Assembly (NCBI GenBank): GCA_002711265.1
Contig: PAGB01000006.1
Coordinates: 96,858 to 131,761, forward strand
Length of the DNA stretch: 34,904 bases
Reading direction: 5' to 3'
DNA from: Rhodospirillaceae bacterium
GTDB taxonomy: Bacteria; Pseudomonadota; Alphaproteobacteria; UBA7985
The translations under genes were made by a program, and so were the position numbers. Shown here piece by piece: positions 9,721 through 17,907 of this stretch. Under the pieces are notes generated by a model. That model did not search any database. It was not told the DNA's origin and saw only the letters and a program-made list of their open reading frames with translations. Position 1 is the first letter of the stretch. Each line of letters opens with the position of its first letter.

Positions 9721-11517
9721 ATGGCGACCACTGAGTACCAGTTTACTGATCATACCTTTGACGTGATTGTCGTCGGCGCCGGGGGCTCAGGTCTGCGTGC
9801 GACGCTTGGCCTGGCTGAAGCCGGCCTGAAGACTGCCAACATCACCAAGGTGTTCCCGACCCGGTCCCACACTGTTGCCGCGCAGGGTGGTATCGCCGCG
9901 TCGCTGGGCAACATGGGTGAAGATGACTGGCGCTGGCACATGTACGACACCGTGAAGGGCTCGGACTGGCTGGGCGATCAGGACGCCATCGAATACATGA
10001 CCCGCGAAGCAGTGCCGGCGATCATCGAACTCGAACACTACGGCATGCCATTCTCGCGACGCGAAGACGGCAAGATCTACCAGCGACCCTTCGGGGGCAT
10101 GACCACCAACTACGGCAAGGGCGGGCAGGCCGAGCGCACCTGTGCGGCGGCAGACCGGACCGGCCACGCCATGCTGCACACGCTCTACCAGCAGTCGCTG
10201 CGCGCTTCGGCAGAGTTCTTCATCGAATACTTCGCCATCGACCTGATCATGGATGCCGACGGTGCTTGCTGCGGCGTGGTGGCGCTGAAGATGGACGACG
10301 GCACGCTGCACCGGTTCCGGGCGCAGCGAACCATCCTCGCGACTGGCGGCTATGGCCGCGCCTACTTCTCCTGCACGGCGGCACACACCTGCACCGGCGA
10401 CGGTGGCGGCATGGCACTGCGCGCCGGCATTCCGGTGCAGGACATGGAATTCGTGCAGTTTCACCCCACCGGCGTCTACGGTGTTGGCGCACTGATCACC
10501 GAGGGCGCGCGGGGCGAGGGCGGTATCCTGCGCAACAGCGAAGGCGAGCGCTTCATGGAGCGCTATGCGCCATCGGCCAAGGATCTGGCCTCCCGCGATG
10601 TGGTTTCCCGCGCCATGACCATGGAGATCCGCGAAGGCCGCGGTGCAGGGGCAGACAACGACCACATCATGCTCGACCTCTCGCACCTGCCGCCGAGCCA
10701 GCTCGAAGAGCGCCTGCCCGGCATTTCTGAAACCGCGCGCATCTTCTCCGGTGTCGACGTCACCAAGGCGCCGATCCCGGTGCTGCCGACCTGTCACTAC
10801 AATATGGGCGGTATCCCGACGAATTATCACGGCGAAGTGCTGCGCCCGACCGAGCGCGACCCTGAAGCCGTGGTTGACGGCCTGATGGCTGTGGGCGAGG
10901 CGGCCTGTGTCTCCGTGCACGGCGCGAACCGCCTCGGCTCCAACTCGCTGCTGGATCTGGTGGTCTTTGGCCGCGCCGCTGGTCTTCGGTGTAAGGAAAT
11001 GGTCGAGCCCAGCGCCAAGCAGCGCGACCTGCCGGCCGATGCAGGCGACAACAGCCTCGCGCGACTGGACAAGGCGCGTCACGCCAATGGTGAGACTGGT
11101 ACGGCCGAACTACGTCTGGAAATGCAGCGGGTGATGCAGAACAACTGCGCCGTCTTCCGCACTGGTGAAGTTCTCGCCGAGGGGGTCGAGCTGATGGATC
11201 AGGCCTGGGCCAAGCGCGACGACCTTCGGGTCGCCGACAAATCGCTGGTCTGGAATTCCGACCTGATCGAGACGCTGGAGTTCGACAACCTGATTTACCA
11301 GTCTTCAGCGACGATCAATTCAGCTGCGAACCGGGAAGAGTCCCGCGGCGCCCACGCGCGCGAAGATTTCCCCGAGCGCGACGATGACAACTGGATGAAG
11401 CACTCGCTCGCCTGGATCGACGAAACCGGCAAGGCCGACATCACCTACCGTTCGGTGGTGATGCGGACCCTGACCAACGACGTCGCCGTGGTCGAGCCCG
11501 CCAAGCGCGTCTACTGA
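9721..11517 (+). CDS. sdhA: Succinate dehydrogenase flavoprotein subunit
   Basis: A 598-residue catalytic subunit of complex II that oxidises succinate to fumarate in the TCA cycle. The Rossmann motif [11 protein letters not shown] is at 17-27. His50 in [11 protein letters not shown] is the covalent FAD attachment site. QFHPTG (His248), [15 protein letters not shown] (Arg297, the expected proton-shuttle Arg) and [11 protein letters not shown] (His359) are active-site motifs. The length matches the family (about 590-600) and no key residue is missing. AAGGAAA lies 8 bases before the ATG. It is the third gene of sdhCDAB, 38 bp upstream of sdhB. Confidence 0.97.
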   Translation: MATTEYQFTDHTFDVIVVGAGGSGLRATLGLAEAGLKTANITKVFPTRSHTVAAQGGIAASLGNMGEDDWRWHMYDTVKGSDWLGDQDAIEYMTREAVPAIIELEHYGMPFSRREDGKIYQRPFGGMTTNYGKGGQAERTCAAADRTGHAMLHTLYQQSLRASAEFFIEYFAIDLIMDADGACCGVVALKMDDGTLHRFRAQRTILATGGYGRAYFSCTAAHTCTGDGGGMALRAGIPVQDMEFVQFHPTGVYGVGALITEGARGEGGILRNSEGERFMERYAPSAKDLASRDVVSRAMTMEIREGRGAGADNDHIMLDLSHLPPSQLEERLPGISETARIFSGVDVTKAPIPVLPTCHYNMGGIPTNYHGEVLRPTERDPEAVVDGLMAVGEAACVSVHGANRLGSNSLLDLVVFGRAAGLRCKEMVEPSAKQRDLPADAGDNSLARLDKARHANGETGTAELRLEMQRVMQNNCAVFRTGEVLAEGVELMDQAWAKRDDLRVADKSLVWNSDLIETLEFDNLIYQSSATINSAANREESRGAHAREDFPERDDDNWMKHSLAWIDETGKADITYRSVVMRTLTNDVAVVEPAKRVY

Positions 11518-11555
11518 CCCCGACTGCGCAATAGAAACAGAAGAAGCACTGAGAA

Positions 11556-12347
11556 ATGGCTGAGTTTACCCTCCCCCGAAATTCCAAGGTCAAGAAGGGC
11601 CTCCACTGGAAGGTTCCTGCCGACAAGGCTGGGGAGAGCGGCAAGACACGGTCGTTCAAGGTCTACCGCTGGAACCCCGATACGGGCGAGAACCCCCGGC
11701 TGGACACCTACGACGTGCCGGTGGAGCGCATGGGTCAGATGGTTCTCGACGCCCTGATCTGGATCAAGAACAACGTCGACAGCTCGCTGACCTTCCGCCG
11801 CTCGTGCCGTGAAGGGGTCTGTGGTTCCTGTTCGATGAATATCGATGGAACCAACACGCTGGCCTGCACCAAGAACCTCGACGATGTCCGGGGCGATGTC
11901 GCCGTCTACCCGCTGCCGCACCGGCCGGTGGTGAAGGATCTGGTTCCCGACCTGAACCAGCTGTACAGCCAGCTGGCCTCGATCGAGCCCTGGCTCAAGA
12001 CCGACAGCCCGGCGCCCTCGCGCGAGCGGTACCAGTCGGTTGAAGACCGCGCGAAGCTCGATGGTCTGTGGGAATGCATCCTATGCTTCTCGTGTTCGAC
12101 CGCCTGTCCGTCATACTGGTGGAACGGCGATCGGTACCTTGGCCCAGCGATCCTGCTGCAGGCGTACCGCTGGCTTGCCGACAGCCGCGATGAGGCGACC
12201 GGCGAACGGCTTGACGCGCTGGAAGACCCATTCAGACTTTATCGCTGTCATACCATTATGAACTGCACCAAGACCTGCCCTAAGGGTCTTAATCCGGCCA
12301 AAGCCATCACTGAAATCAAAAAAATGATGGTCGAACGGCGGGGGTGA
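11556..12347 (+). CDS. sdhB: Succinate dehydrogenase iron-sulfur subunit
   Basis: A 263-residue electron-transfer subunit linking the SdhA flavin to the membrane quinone site. The N-terminal ferredoxin domain holds the [2Fe-2S] ligands in [12 protein letters not shown] (C84, C89, C92) plus C104. The C-terminal domain holds [12 protein letters not shown] (C174, C177, C180, C184) and [17 protein letters not shown] (C231, C237, C241), which together supply the [4Fe-4S] and [3Fe-4S] clusters. All cysteines expected for the family are present. It is the last gene of sdhCDAB and is followed by a GC-rich palindrome with a T5 run. Confidence 0.97.
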   Translation: MAEFTLPRNSKVKKGLHWKVPADKAGESGKTRSFKVYRWNPDTGENPRLDTYDVPVERMGQMVLDALIWIKNNVDSSLTFRRSCREGVCGSCSMNIDGTNTLACTKNLDDVRGDVAVYPLPHRPVVKDLVPDLNQLYSQLASIEPWLKTDSPAPSRERYQSVEDRAKLDGLWECILCFSCSTACPSYWWNGDRYLGPAILLQAYRWLADSRDEATGERLDALEDPFRLYRCHTIMNCTKTCPKGLNPAKAITEIKKMMVERRG

Positions 12348-12450
12348 ACCGCCAGTACTCTGCCGTTCTGTAGTGTGTTCTGGCCGCCTGCACTTGAAGC
12401 CCAAGCGCTGAGCGGGGCTGGGTCCCCAGACGGCCTTTGATCGGCACAAG

Positions 12451-12477
12451 AAAAGCGCGCCCGCGGGCACCATTTTT
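12451..12477. terminator. Probable bidirectional terminator between sdhB and fpr
   Basis: A 10-bp perfect GC palindrome (12459-12468, GCCCGCGGGC) is flanked by AAAA (12451-12454) and TTTTT (12473-12477). The layout fits termination of the convergent sdh and cys/fpr transcripts. The foldable stem is short, because a palindrome without a spacer must give up central pairs to form a loop. Confidence 0.35.
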
Positions 12478-12501
12478 AATGTCTTACCGTGCCGGATCGG
12501 T

Positions 12502-13266
12502 CTATTCGGCAAAGGCCTTCTCGATCACGTAGTCGCCGGGTTCGTTGTTCGAACCCTCGACCAGCCCGGCCTGCTCACACAGGGCGGCACAGTCCTTGAG
12601 CATCTCCATGGATCCACAGATCATCACCCGATCCACCGCCGGGTCAAAAGGAGCGGTGCCGATGGCGTTGAACAGGCTGCTATCCTCGATAAGGTTCGTG
12701 ATACGGCCCCGCACAGGATAGTCTTCGCGTGTGACAGAGGTGAAGTGCACCAGCTTATCATCTACGACCTCTGACAGCATCTCGTCAGCCGCTATCTCTG
12801 CGATCAGATCCAGCCCGTACTGAAGTTCTGAAACCTCTCGGGTGGTGTGACACAGCACGACTTTCTCGAAGCGCTCGAAGGTCTCCGGCTCACGAATCAA
12901 CGAGGCAAAGGGCGCGATCCCGGTGCCGGTCGAGAGCATGTACAGCGTCTTTCCCGGGCGCAGGGCGTCGAGCACCAGCGTACCGGTCGACTTCTTGCCG
13001 AGGATAACGGTATCGCCTTCGCCGATGTTCTGCAGGCGCGAGGTCAGCGGACCATCCGGCACCTTGATCGAGAAGAATTCGAGGTTGTCGTCCCAGGCCG
13101 GCGAGGCGATCGAATAGGCGCGCAGCAGCGGCTTCCCGTTATCCCCGGGTAGGCCGATCATCACGAATTCACCCGAGCGGAACCGGAAGCCCGAAGGCCG
13201 GGTCATGCGGAACCGGAACAGGCGGTCGGTATAGTGCTGGGTTTCAAGTACGGTTTGTTCGAACAT
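12502..13266 (-). CDS. fpr: Ferredoxin-NADP+ reductase
   Basis: A 254-residue FAD enzyme of the bacterial Fpr type. RAYSIASP (49-56) is the FAD-binding motif. STGTGIAPFASLIREPET (112-129) and MICGSMEML are the NADP-binding motifs. The C-terminus GDYVIEKAFAE is of the extended kind seen in alphaproteobacterial and Azotobacter Fpr. It moves electrons between NADPH and ferredoxin or flavodoxin. It lies 23 bp downstream of the DUF934-rhodanese gene on the same strand, as the last gene of the sulfur operon. It is therefore the likely source of reduced ferredoxin for CysI, since no cysJ flavoprotein is present here. Confidence 0.92.
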   Translation of the reverse strand: MFEQTVLETQHYTDRLFRFRMTRPSGFRFRSGEFVMIGLPGDNGKPLLRAYSIASPAWDDNLEFFSIKVPDGPLTSRLQNIGEGDTVILGKKSTGTLVLDALRPGKTLYMLSTGTGIAPFASLIREPETFERFEKVVLCHTTREVSELQYGLDLIAEIAADEMLSEVVDDKLVHFTSVTREDYPVRGRITNLIEDSSLFNAIGTAPFDPAVDRVMICGSMEMLKDCAALCEQAGLVEGSNNEPGDYVIEKAFAE

Positions 13267-13289
13267 GAATGGTGATCCGGTCCTCGGTC

Positions 13290-14108
13290 TCAGTCCTGGT
13301 TCCAGGGCAGGTTAGCGGCCTTCCAGCCGTTGAGCAGCCCACGCCGACCAGACGCATTCTTGGCGCCCTCGAAGCCGTCAGAAACGTTGGTCAGATCCTT
13401 GTAGCCGGCTTCTTTCAGCGCCTCGGCAGCGGCCAGACTGCGGACGCCCGAGCGACACAGCACGAAGATCGGTGTTTCCTGCGTCAGCCCGGCTTCGCTG
13501 ACTTCTTCGAGGAAACTGAGGTTCGCTGCGCCGTATGGAAAGGTCTGCCACTGGATGCCGACGCTGCGCTCGAAGGCCGGGCGGCCCACGAACTGCCACT
13601 CCGCGGTGGTGCGGACATCGAGCAGGACGGCATTGGTGCTCTCCTGCAGGGCCCCAAAGGCTTCAGCGGCTGTCAGTGACTGAATTTTCACGCGGTGTCT
13701 GTGCCTCTCGTCCCAGATGGAGGGTGCTTTACCCGACTTGGTGTAGAGCTGATCGGGTGCCACATCCGTCGCCCGGCGCCAAGCCTCCTTACCGTGACGG
13801 CTGACCAGCTCGTCGTCGAGGTGGATCTCTGAAAACCCGCACTGGAAGGCCATGCGCGCCTGATCAGGCATCAGATTGCCGGTGGCAATGATGCGGAAGC
13901 CTTCGCCCCGCTCCCGCCGGGCGCGGCGGGCGTAGGAAAACCCCCGGCCATCGGCTGCGCTGGGGAAGTTTAAGGTCAGGCAGTCCTCACAGCCGTCGAA
14001 GGCCTGCTCCTGCAGGCCTGGCTCGCCGCCATCCACCCGCAGTCCGGCCTCGGACACCGGGCCTTCGTGGTGGTCGAAAGCCGCCCCCTGTTCTTTAAGC
14101 ACCCACAT
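13290..14108 (-). CDS. DUF934-rhodanese fusion protein of the sulfite reductase operon
   Basis: A 272-residue protein with two parts in one frame. Residues about 1-110 are a DUF934 domain; its hallmark is LNFPSAADGRGFSYARR at 46-62 and MPDQARMAFQCGF at 80-92. DUF934 proteins accompany sulfite reductases, but their biochemical role is not established. Residues about 140-272 are a single rhodanese domain, with LLDVRTTAEW (162-171) and the active loop CRSGVRS (218-224), where Cys218 would carry the persulfide. The linker (about 111-140) is basic. Its ATG lies inside the end of cysI (14-bp overlap), so translation is coupled to sulfite reductase. Rhodaneses move sulfane sulfur, for example from thiosulfate, releasing sulfite. 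That role in this operon is inference. In related operons I would expect cysH near this position. Confidence 0.88.
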   Translation of the reverse strand: MWVLKEQGAAFDHHEGPVSEAGLRVDGGEPGLQEQAFDGCEDCLTLNFPSAADGRGFSYARRARRERGEGFRIIATGNLMPDQARMAFQCGFSEIHLDDELVSRHGKEAWRRATDVAPDQLYTKSGKAPSIWDERHRHRVKIQSLTAAEAFGALQESTNAVLLDVRTTAEWQFVGRPAFERSVGIQWQTFPYGAANLSFLEEVSEAGLTQETPIFVLCRSGVRSLAAAEALKEAGYKDLTNVSDGFEGAKNASGRRGLLNGWKAANLPWNQD

Positions 14109-15744
14109 AGACGGCCTCCTTGAAAGGGGCCTTGCCGACCCGGGCGTAGGTATCGGGGAAGCGCTCGTCGGCGCCGGAGCGCAGGCTCAGGTAAGTGTCG
14201 AGCACCCGCCCGATGGCGGCAGGCACCTGATCGCGGTCAAAGCCCGGACCCAGCACCTCACCCACGGTCGCGTTCTCGTCTGACCGGCCGCCGAGCGTGA
14301 TCTGGTAGTTTTCCTTCTCGGCCTTGTTCAGACCCAGAATGCCGATGTTCGCGGCGTGGTGGTGACCACAGGCATTGATGCAGCCGGAGATATTGAGGCT
14401 GATCGGGCCCAGGGCGTCCGTCGCTTCCCGCGCGCGCAGCATGGTCGAGAGTTCCTGCGCTACCGGGATCGAGCGCGCGGTGGCGAGCCCGCAGTAGTCT
14501 AGCCCCGGGCAGGCAATGATATCGCTGGCTTCGCCAATGTTGTCTTCGGCAAGACCGATGTCCTGCAGACCCTTGAACAGCCCGGGCAGGTCCCCCGCTC
14601 GGACGTAGGGGAAGACCACGTTCTGGCGGTGGGTGATGCGCAGCTCACCGGCCGAGAAGGCGTCGGCAAGGTCAGCCAGCGCCAGCATCTGCGTGCCGGT
14701 GACATCACCCGGAATCCCGCCCTTGGGTTTGACCGAAATCTGCACCACGGCCCAGCCCGGTACGCGATGGGCGGCGACATTCTGGCCGACCCATGCCTGC
14801 AGGCTTGCCGAAGCGGTGCTCAGGTCGAGGCTCTCGCCCGGCTCCATCACCGGCTGTGCGGCCTCGAACTGCGCATGAATGCGCTCGTACTCGTCAACGG
14901 CGGACTGGAAGGGGGCCGTGTCCATGCCAGCCAGCTCCGCCCGGACCTCGTCGCGGTAGTTCTCCAGCCCCAGCTCTTCGACCAGAATCTTGATCCGGGC
15001 CTTGTACTTATTATCGCGGCGACCGTGCAGGTTGTAGACACGCAGCATGGCGTCGAGCAGTGGCAGCAGGTCGGGCAGGGCGACGGCCGGTTCGAACGGT
15101 TTGGCGACCCTCGGTGTCCGGCCCTGACCGCCACCGACATAGAGGTCGAAGACAGGGTGACCGCTGTCGTCGGTCTTGGCCCAGATGCCGATGTCGTGGA
15201 ACTTCATCGCGGCGCGGTCTTCGGCGGCGCCGGTGACAGCAAACTTGAACTTCCGCGGCAGAAAGGCGAATTCCGGGTGCAGCATCGACCATTGGCGCAG
15301 CAGCTCGGAGACCGGACGCGGGTCGACAAATTCATCGGCTGCCACCCCGGCGAAGGGGTCGGACGTGACGTTGCGGATACAGTTGCCCGAGGTCTGGATC
15401 GCGTGCATCTGCACCGAAGCGAGATGGTCGAGAATGTCGGGGGTATCGACCAGCTTGGGCCAGTTGAACTGAATATTCTGTCGGGTGGTGAAATGCCCGT
15501 AGCCCTTGTCATAGGTATCGGCGATGTAGCCCAGCTTGCGCAGCTGGGTGCTGTTCAGCTCACCGTAGGGGATGGCGATCCGCAGCATGTAGGCATGGAG
15601 TTGCAGGTACAGCCCGTTCTGCAGGCGCAGCGGGCGGAATTCTTCTTCGCTGAGCTGGCCAGTGAGGCGTCGCTCGACCTGATCGCGGAACTCGCGCGCG
15701 CGGTCCTCCACGAAGGCCTGATCGTGGGTGTCGTAGGCGTACAT
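14095..15744 (-). CDS. cysI: Ferredoxin-type sulfite (or nitrite) reductase hemoprotein
   Basis: A 549-residue siroheme/[4Fe-4S] enzyme with the duplicated NiR/SiR fold. Siroheme-contacting Arg residues occur in FTTRQNIQFNW (85-95) and GNCIRNVTSDP (120-130), and basic residues in RKFKFAV (164-170). The cluster cysteines are C412 and C418 (ACPGLDYCG) and C455 and C459 (SGCINACGHH). It reduces sulfite to sulfide with six electrons; nitrite reduction cannot be excluded from sequence alone. The operon context (cysG, DUF2849, DUF934) favours sulfite assimilation. AGGGA, overlapping the DUF2849 stop, lies 9 bases before the ATG. The 3' end overlaps the DUF934-rhodanese start by 14 bp. Confidence 0.93.
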   Translation of the reverse strand: MYAYDTHDQAFVEDRAREFRDQVERRLTGQLSEEEFRPLRLQNGLYLQLHAYMLRIAIPYGELNSTQLRKLGYIADTYDKGYGHFTTRQNIQFNWPKLVDTPDILDHLASVQMHAIQTSGNCIRNVTSDPFAGVAADEFVDPRPVSELLRQWSMLHPEFAFLPRKFKFAVTGAAEDRAAMKFHDIGIWAKTDDSGHPVFDLYVGGGQGRTPRVAKPFEPAVALPDLLPLLDAMLRVYNLHGRRDNKYKARIKILVEELGLENYRDEVRAELAGMDTAPFQSAVDEYERIHAQFEAAQPVMEPGESLDLSTASASLQAWVGQNVAAHRVPGWAVVQISVKPKGGIPGDVTGTQMLALADLADAFSAGELRITHRQNVVFPYVRAGDLPGLFKGLQDIGLAEDNIGEASDIIACPGLDYCGLATARSIPVAQELSTMLRAREATDALGPISLNISGCINACGHHHAANIGILGLNKAEKENYQITLGGRSDENATVGEVLGPGFDRDQVPAAIGRVLDTYLSLRSGADERFPDTYARVGKAPFKEAVYVGA

Positions 15745-15756
15745 GTGCGCTGATCC

Positions 15757-16080
15757 CTAGGCTGCGTGACGGGTCTCGGTGCCCGCCGCCGGTACCGGCA
15801 CGCTCGGCCCCGCCAAGCGGCGGATTTCCCGCAGTTTTAGGGGCACTGGCTCGGCGCTGTCTTCGGGCCGCAAAGCGACCAGATAAGTGCCAACGACCCG
15901 ATTGGCGGCTTCCTCGGCCTGACCCCTGGAAAGCAGGGTTTCGGCGGTCTCCGTTCCCTGACTGATCAGGGCGTTGTTGATATCTGTGGTCCAGCTTCCG
16001 TCGGCGGACCAGAAGACGATATCGCCGCTGCGGACATCATTGGCGGTCAGAACCGCACGGGTGGGGAGGGCATTGGCCAT
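15757..16080 (-). CDS. DUF2849 family protein
   Basis: A 107-residue small protein matching the DUF2849 family, found in alphaproteobacteria between siroheme synthase and sulfite reductase genes. It begins with a beta-rich core (RAVLTANDVRSGDIVFWSAD) followed by SWTTDINNALIS and a helix, and ends in a loose Pro/Ala tail. There are no cysteines and no obvious metal site. Its function is unknown; a role in assembly or delivery for CysI is a guess from context only. I prefer ATG at 16080, 2 bases after the cysG stop with AAAGG upstream. A TTG at 16086 overlaps the cysG stop as TTGA and would add two residues. It ends 12 bp before cysI. Confidence 0.85.
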   Translation of the reverse strand: MANALPTRAVLTANDVRSGDIVFWSADGSWTTDINNALISQGTETAETLLSRGQAEEAANRVVGTYLVALRPEDSAEPVPLKLREIRRLAGPSVPVPAAGTETRHAA

Positions 16081-16082
16081 CT

Positions 16083-17144
16083 TCAAGCTGCCTTTCGTGC
16101 AGGGTTGGCGGTCCGGCGGGTGCCCTGGGAGGCGTCTGGGCGTTGGTTCAGGGTCTGAACGGTGTCGGACTGGCTGGGGGTTTCCAATTCGGCTTCGATC
16201 CCCGGAATCAGGCGCACGGCGAAGCCGGCGGCGCGCGCGGCGTGGAGTTCGGCGTAGGCCAGATGACCGCTGCCGCTGACCAGCCGCGTGACGCTTTGCC
16301 CGGCGCGCAGATGGTCGAGCAGGGCTGTGGTCGCGCCCAGACCATGGGTTTCAATGATGGCTTCCCGCCGCGCCAGTTCCAGCACCGCGCGGGACACCAG
16401 CGGTTCGGAGAGCACGACGTCAGCGCTGTCCAGCGCCTGATGCCCGGCCACGGCAAGCAGGTCGGCCTGCCCGGCCCCGGTGCCGACGATGGTCAGGCTC
16501 CCGGCCGCGGGCGCTGTGCCAGCTGCGTGGGTTGTCAGCAGGCTCCGACCCAGAGCCTCGATATCAGCGGCCTTGGTCAGACGTTGCTCGCGTGCGCCAC
16601 TGAAGAAGCGCTGCCAGAAGTCGCGCCGCGCGCCGCCAGCGGGCAGGGCATGGGCCACGGCCTCGCGCAGCGAAGCTGCGATCCGGGCGATGAGACCAAG
16701 CCCCGGCTCCAGCATGAACTCGACCTGAGCTTTGATCCGCCGCGCGAGAACCGGCGCGGTGCCCTCGGTGCCAATCGCCACCACCACCGGGTCGCGATCG
16801 ACCAGCGCTGGGGTCGAAAAATCGGAGACGGTGGGCTGATCGGCGGCACAGACGAGGATGCCGGCCGCGCGGACACGCGCAGCCAGCCGGGCATCCAGCG
16901 CTTCGTCGCCCGTGGCGGCGTAGGCGAAGGCAATATTTTCAGGCAGCTCGAAGGTCAGCGGGTTGGTGCGCACACGGATAACGCCATCAAGCGCCAGCAA
17001 AGGCGCCTTGAAGTGCGGCGCGATAGCGATCACCCTGGCCTCGGTTTTCAGCAGCAGGCGCAGCTTGGCGGCGGCCTCCTCGCCACCACCAAAGACGATA
17101 ACGCTGCGGTCAGCAACGTTGATGAAAAGGGGAAAGGCTTTCAT
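16083..17144 (-). CDS. cysG: Siroheme synthase CysG with a truncated methyltransferase half
   Basis: A 353-residue protein. Residues 1-200 form a full CysG-B module (precorrin-2 dehydrogenase/ferrochelatase). It has VFGGGEEAAAKLRLLL (17-32) for NAD, Asp102 in VCAADQP as the likely catalytic Asp, GTEGTAPVLARRI (125-137), and the following helical dimerisation part. Residues 215-320 resemble only the first half of a uroporphyrinogen-III methyltransferase (SLTIVGTGAGQADLL, then ADVVLSEPLVS). The usual SAM-site VRLKGGDPF is replaced by TRLVSGSGHL, and everything after IPGI is missing. Full CysG is about 457 residues. The methyltransferase half is therefore probably inactive, and a separate CobA/SUMT would be needed. 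It is the first gene of the operon, with GGAG 6 bases before the ATG. Confidence 0.9.
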   Translation of the reverse strand: MKAFPLFINVADRSVIVFGGGEEAAAKLRLLLKTEARVIAIAPHFKAPLLALDGVIRVRTNPLTFELPENIAFAYAATGDEALDARLAARVRAAGILVCAADQPTVSDFSTPALVDRDPVVVAIGTEGTAPVLARRIKAQVEFMLEPGLGLIARIAASLREAVAHALPAGGARRDFWQRFFSGAREQRLTKAADIEALGRSLLTTHAAGTAPAAGSLTIVGTGAGQADLLAVAGHQALDSADVVLSEPLVSRAVLELARREAIIETHGLGATTALLDHLRAGQSVTRLVSGSGHLAYAELHAARAAGFAVRLIPGIEAELETPSQSDTVQTLNQRPDASQGTRRTANPARKAA

Positions 17145-17195
17145 GGCTCACTCCGTGGAACGCCCACCAAATGTGCCAATTTCCCGAAGAATCAC

Positions 17196-17225
17196 AATAT
17201 AGGGGAAAAAATAAGCCTGAAATAA
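17196..17225 (-). promoter_or_regulatory. Candidate promoter of the cysG-fpr operon
   Basis: Read on the minus strand, TTATTT (17220-17225) and TATATT (17196-17201) are separated by 18 bases, in the most AT-rich stretch of the region. The -10 box is about 50 bases upstream of the cysG start. The -35 match is weak, which would fit an activator-dependent promoter. No recognisable CysB site was identified. Confidence 0.35.
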
Positions 17226-17295
17226 CAAAAGACACGAGGATCACAGCACTGTGTGCTGCTTCGCGTCTTTGCGTAGGAATATGTTCTGCTAGATG

Positions 17296-17324
17296 GCGAC
17301 CGAGCTGAATTCAGTTTCGGTCGC
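17296..17324 (-). terminator. Hairpin downstream of hup
   Basis: GCGACCGA (17296-17303) and TCGGTCGC (17317-17324) form a perfect 8-bp stem. The 13-base loop contains a further CTG/CAG pairing around AATT. It lies 19-47 bases past the hup stop codon. No U tract follows on the minus strand, so its efficiency as a terminator is uncertain. Confidence 0.4.
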
Positions 17325-17342
17325 GATCAGCAGGCCCCGGCC

Positions 17343-17630
17343 TCAGGAAGCAGCCAGCGCGTTCTTCAGAGCGGTCGATGCCTTGAAGGAAGCAACGCGC
17401 TTCTCAGGGATCTGGATCGTTGCGCCCGTCGATGGGTTGCGGCCGGTGCGTGCTGCCCGTACTTCGGACTTGATGGTCGCGAAGGAGCCCATAGCGACAT
17501 CGTTACCCGCTACCAGTTCTCCCTGAACGGAAGAAAGGTAAGCTTCGATGGTAGACTTGGCTTGAGCCTCGGACACGCCGGCACTCTTTGCTGCTGCGGA
17601 AACCAGAGCGGTATGTGCTGTTTTGGACAT
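17343..17630 (-). CDS. hup: HU family DNA-binding protein
   Basis: A 95-residue nucleoid-associated protein that binds and bends DNA as a dimer. The N-terminal helical part (MSKTAHTALVSAAAKSAGVS) is followed by the saddle. The DNA-binding arm RAARTGRNPSTGATIQIPEK carries the near-invariant RNP with its intercalating Pro, and the C-terminus is VASFKASTALKNAL. The length is typical (90-95). AAGGGAG lies 8 bases before the ATG. It is monocistronic: the next gene upstream is 277 bp away and the cys operon begins about 200 bp downstream. The upstream spacer carries a 7+11+7 dyad and several hairpins, listed separately. Confidence 0.95.
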   Translation of the reverse strand: MSKTAHTALVSAAAKSAGVSEAQAKSTIEAYLSSVQGELVAGNDVAMGSFATIKSEVRAARTGRNPSTGATIQIPEKRVASFKASTALKNALAAS

Positions 17631-17671
17631 CGTTGTTACTCCCTTGTGTCATGGCGCCTTCGCACCATCCC

Positions 17672-17696
17672 GATTGAGCCTCTGGTTTACTCAATC
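17672..17696. promoter_or_regulatory. Inverted repeat upstream of hup
   Basis: GATTGAG (17672-17678) and CTCAATC (17690-17696) are perfect 7-bp inverted arms with an 11-base spacer. The dyad lies 42-66 bases upstream of the hup start codon. It could be an operator or a hairpin in the leader RNA. Confidence 0.4.
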
Positions 17697-17727
17697 TTGG
17701 CCAGCAACAAAAGAGATTATGCGCATT

Positions 17728-17832
17728 TTCGGCCCCAAACCGGCTGAATCGTGGGGAAAATGGGTGATTTGAACGGTCCCGAGCCGTCTTGAACGGCTCA
17801 AAGGGCAGGTGTTTGGCCCAAAATCGGCTAAG
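17728..17832. repeat. Two imperfect 21-bp direct repeats
   Basis: 17728-17748 and 17812-17832 match at 16 of 21 positions (core TTyGGCCC-AAA-CGGCT-A) and are offset by 84 bp, eight helical turns. A smaller GAACGG repeat occurs at 17771 and 17791. All lie in the non-coding spacer between hup and the gene upstream of it. The match level is modest. Confidence 0.3.
17781..17799. terminator. Short perfect hairpin in the hup upstream spacer
   Basis: GAGCCGT (17781-17787) and ACGGCTC (17793-17799) pair perfectly over 7 bp with loop CTTGA. On the minus strand it lies downstream of the gene at 17908-18198. No T tract follows, so it may be a terminator or a leader structure. Confidence 0.3.
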
Positions 17833-17841
17833 TGCGGCCAG

Positions 17842-17871
17842 CCCGAACCCCTACGGACGAGGGGTTTCGGG
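17842..17871 (-). terminator. Strong stem-loop downstream of the gene at 17908-18198
   Basis: CCCGAACCCCT (17842-17852) pairs with AGGGGTTTCGGG (17860-17871), an 11-bp stem with one bulged T and a 7-base loop. It lies 37-66 bases after the stop codon of the minus-strand gene, where a terminator is expected, but without a U run. Confidence 0.42.
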
Positions 17872-17907
17872 CCGGGCTTCAGGCCAGAACAGCCCTGTAG
17901 CAGGGGG

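Noticed and set aside
17145-17342. A possible riboswitch in front of the cys operon
   Set aside because: I looked for a conserved folded leader such as a SAM or cobalamin element; only a weak promoter and the hup-side hairpin are visible, and the leader after the promoter is too short.
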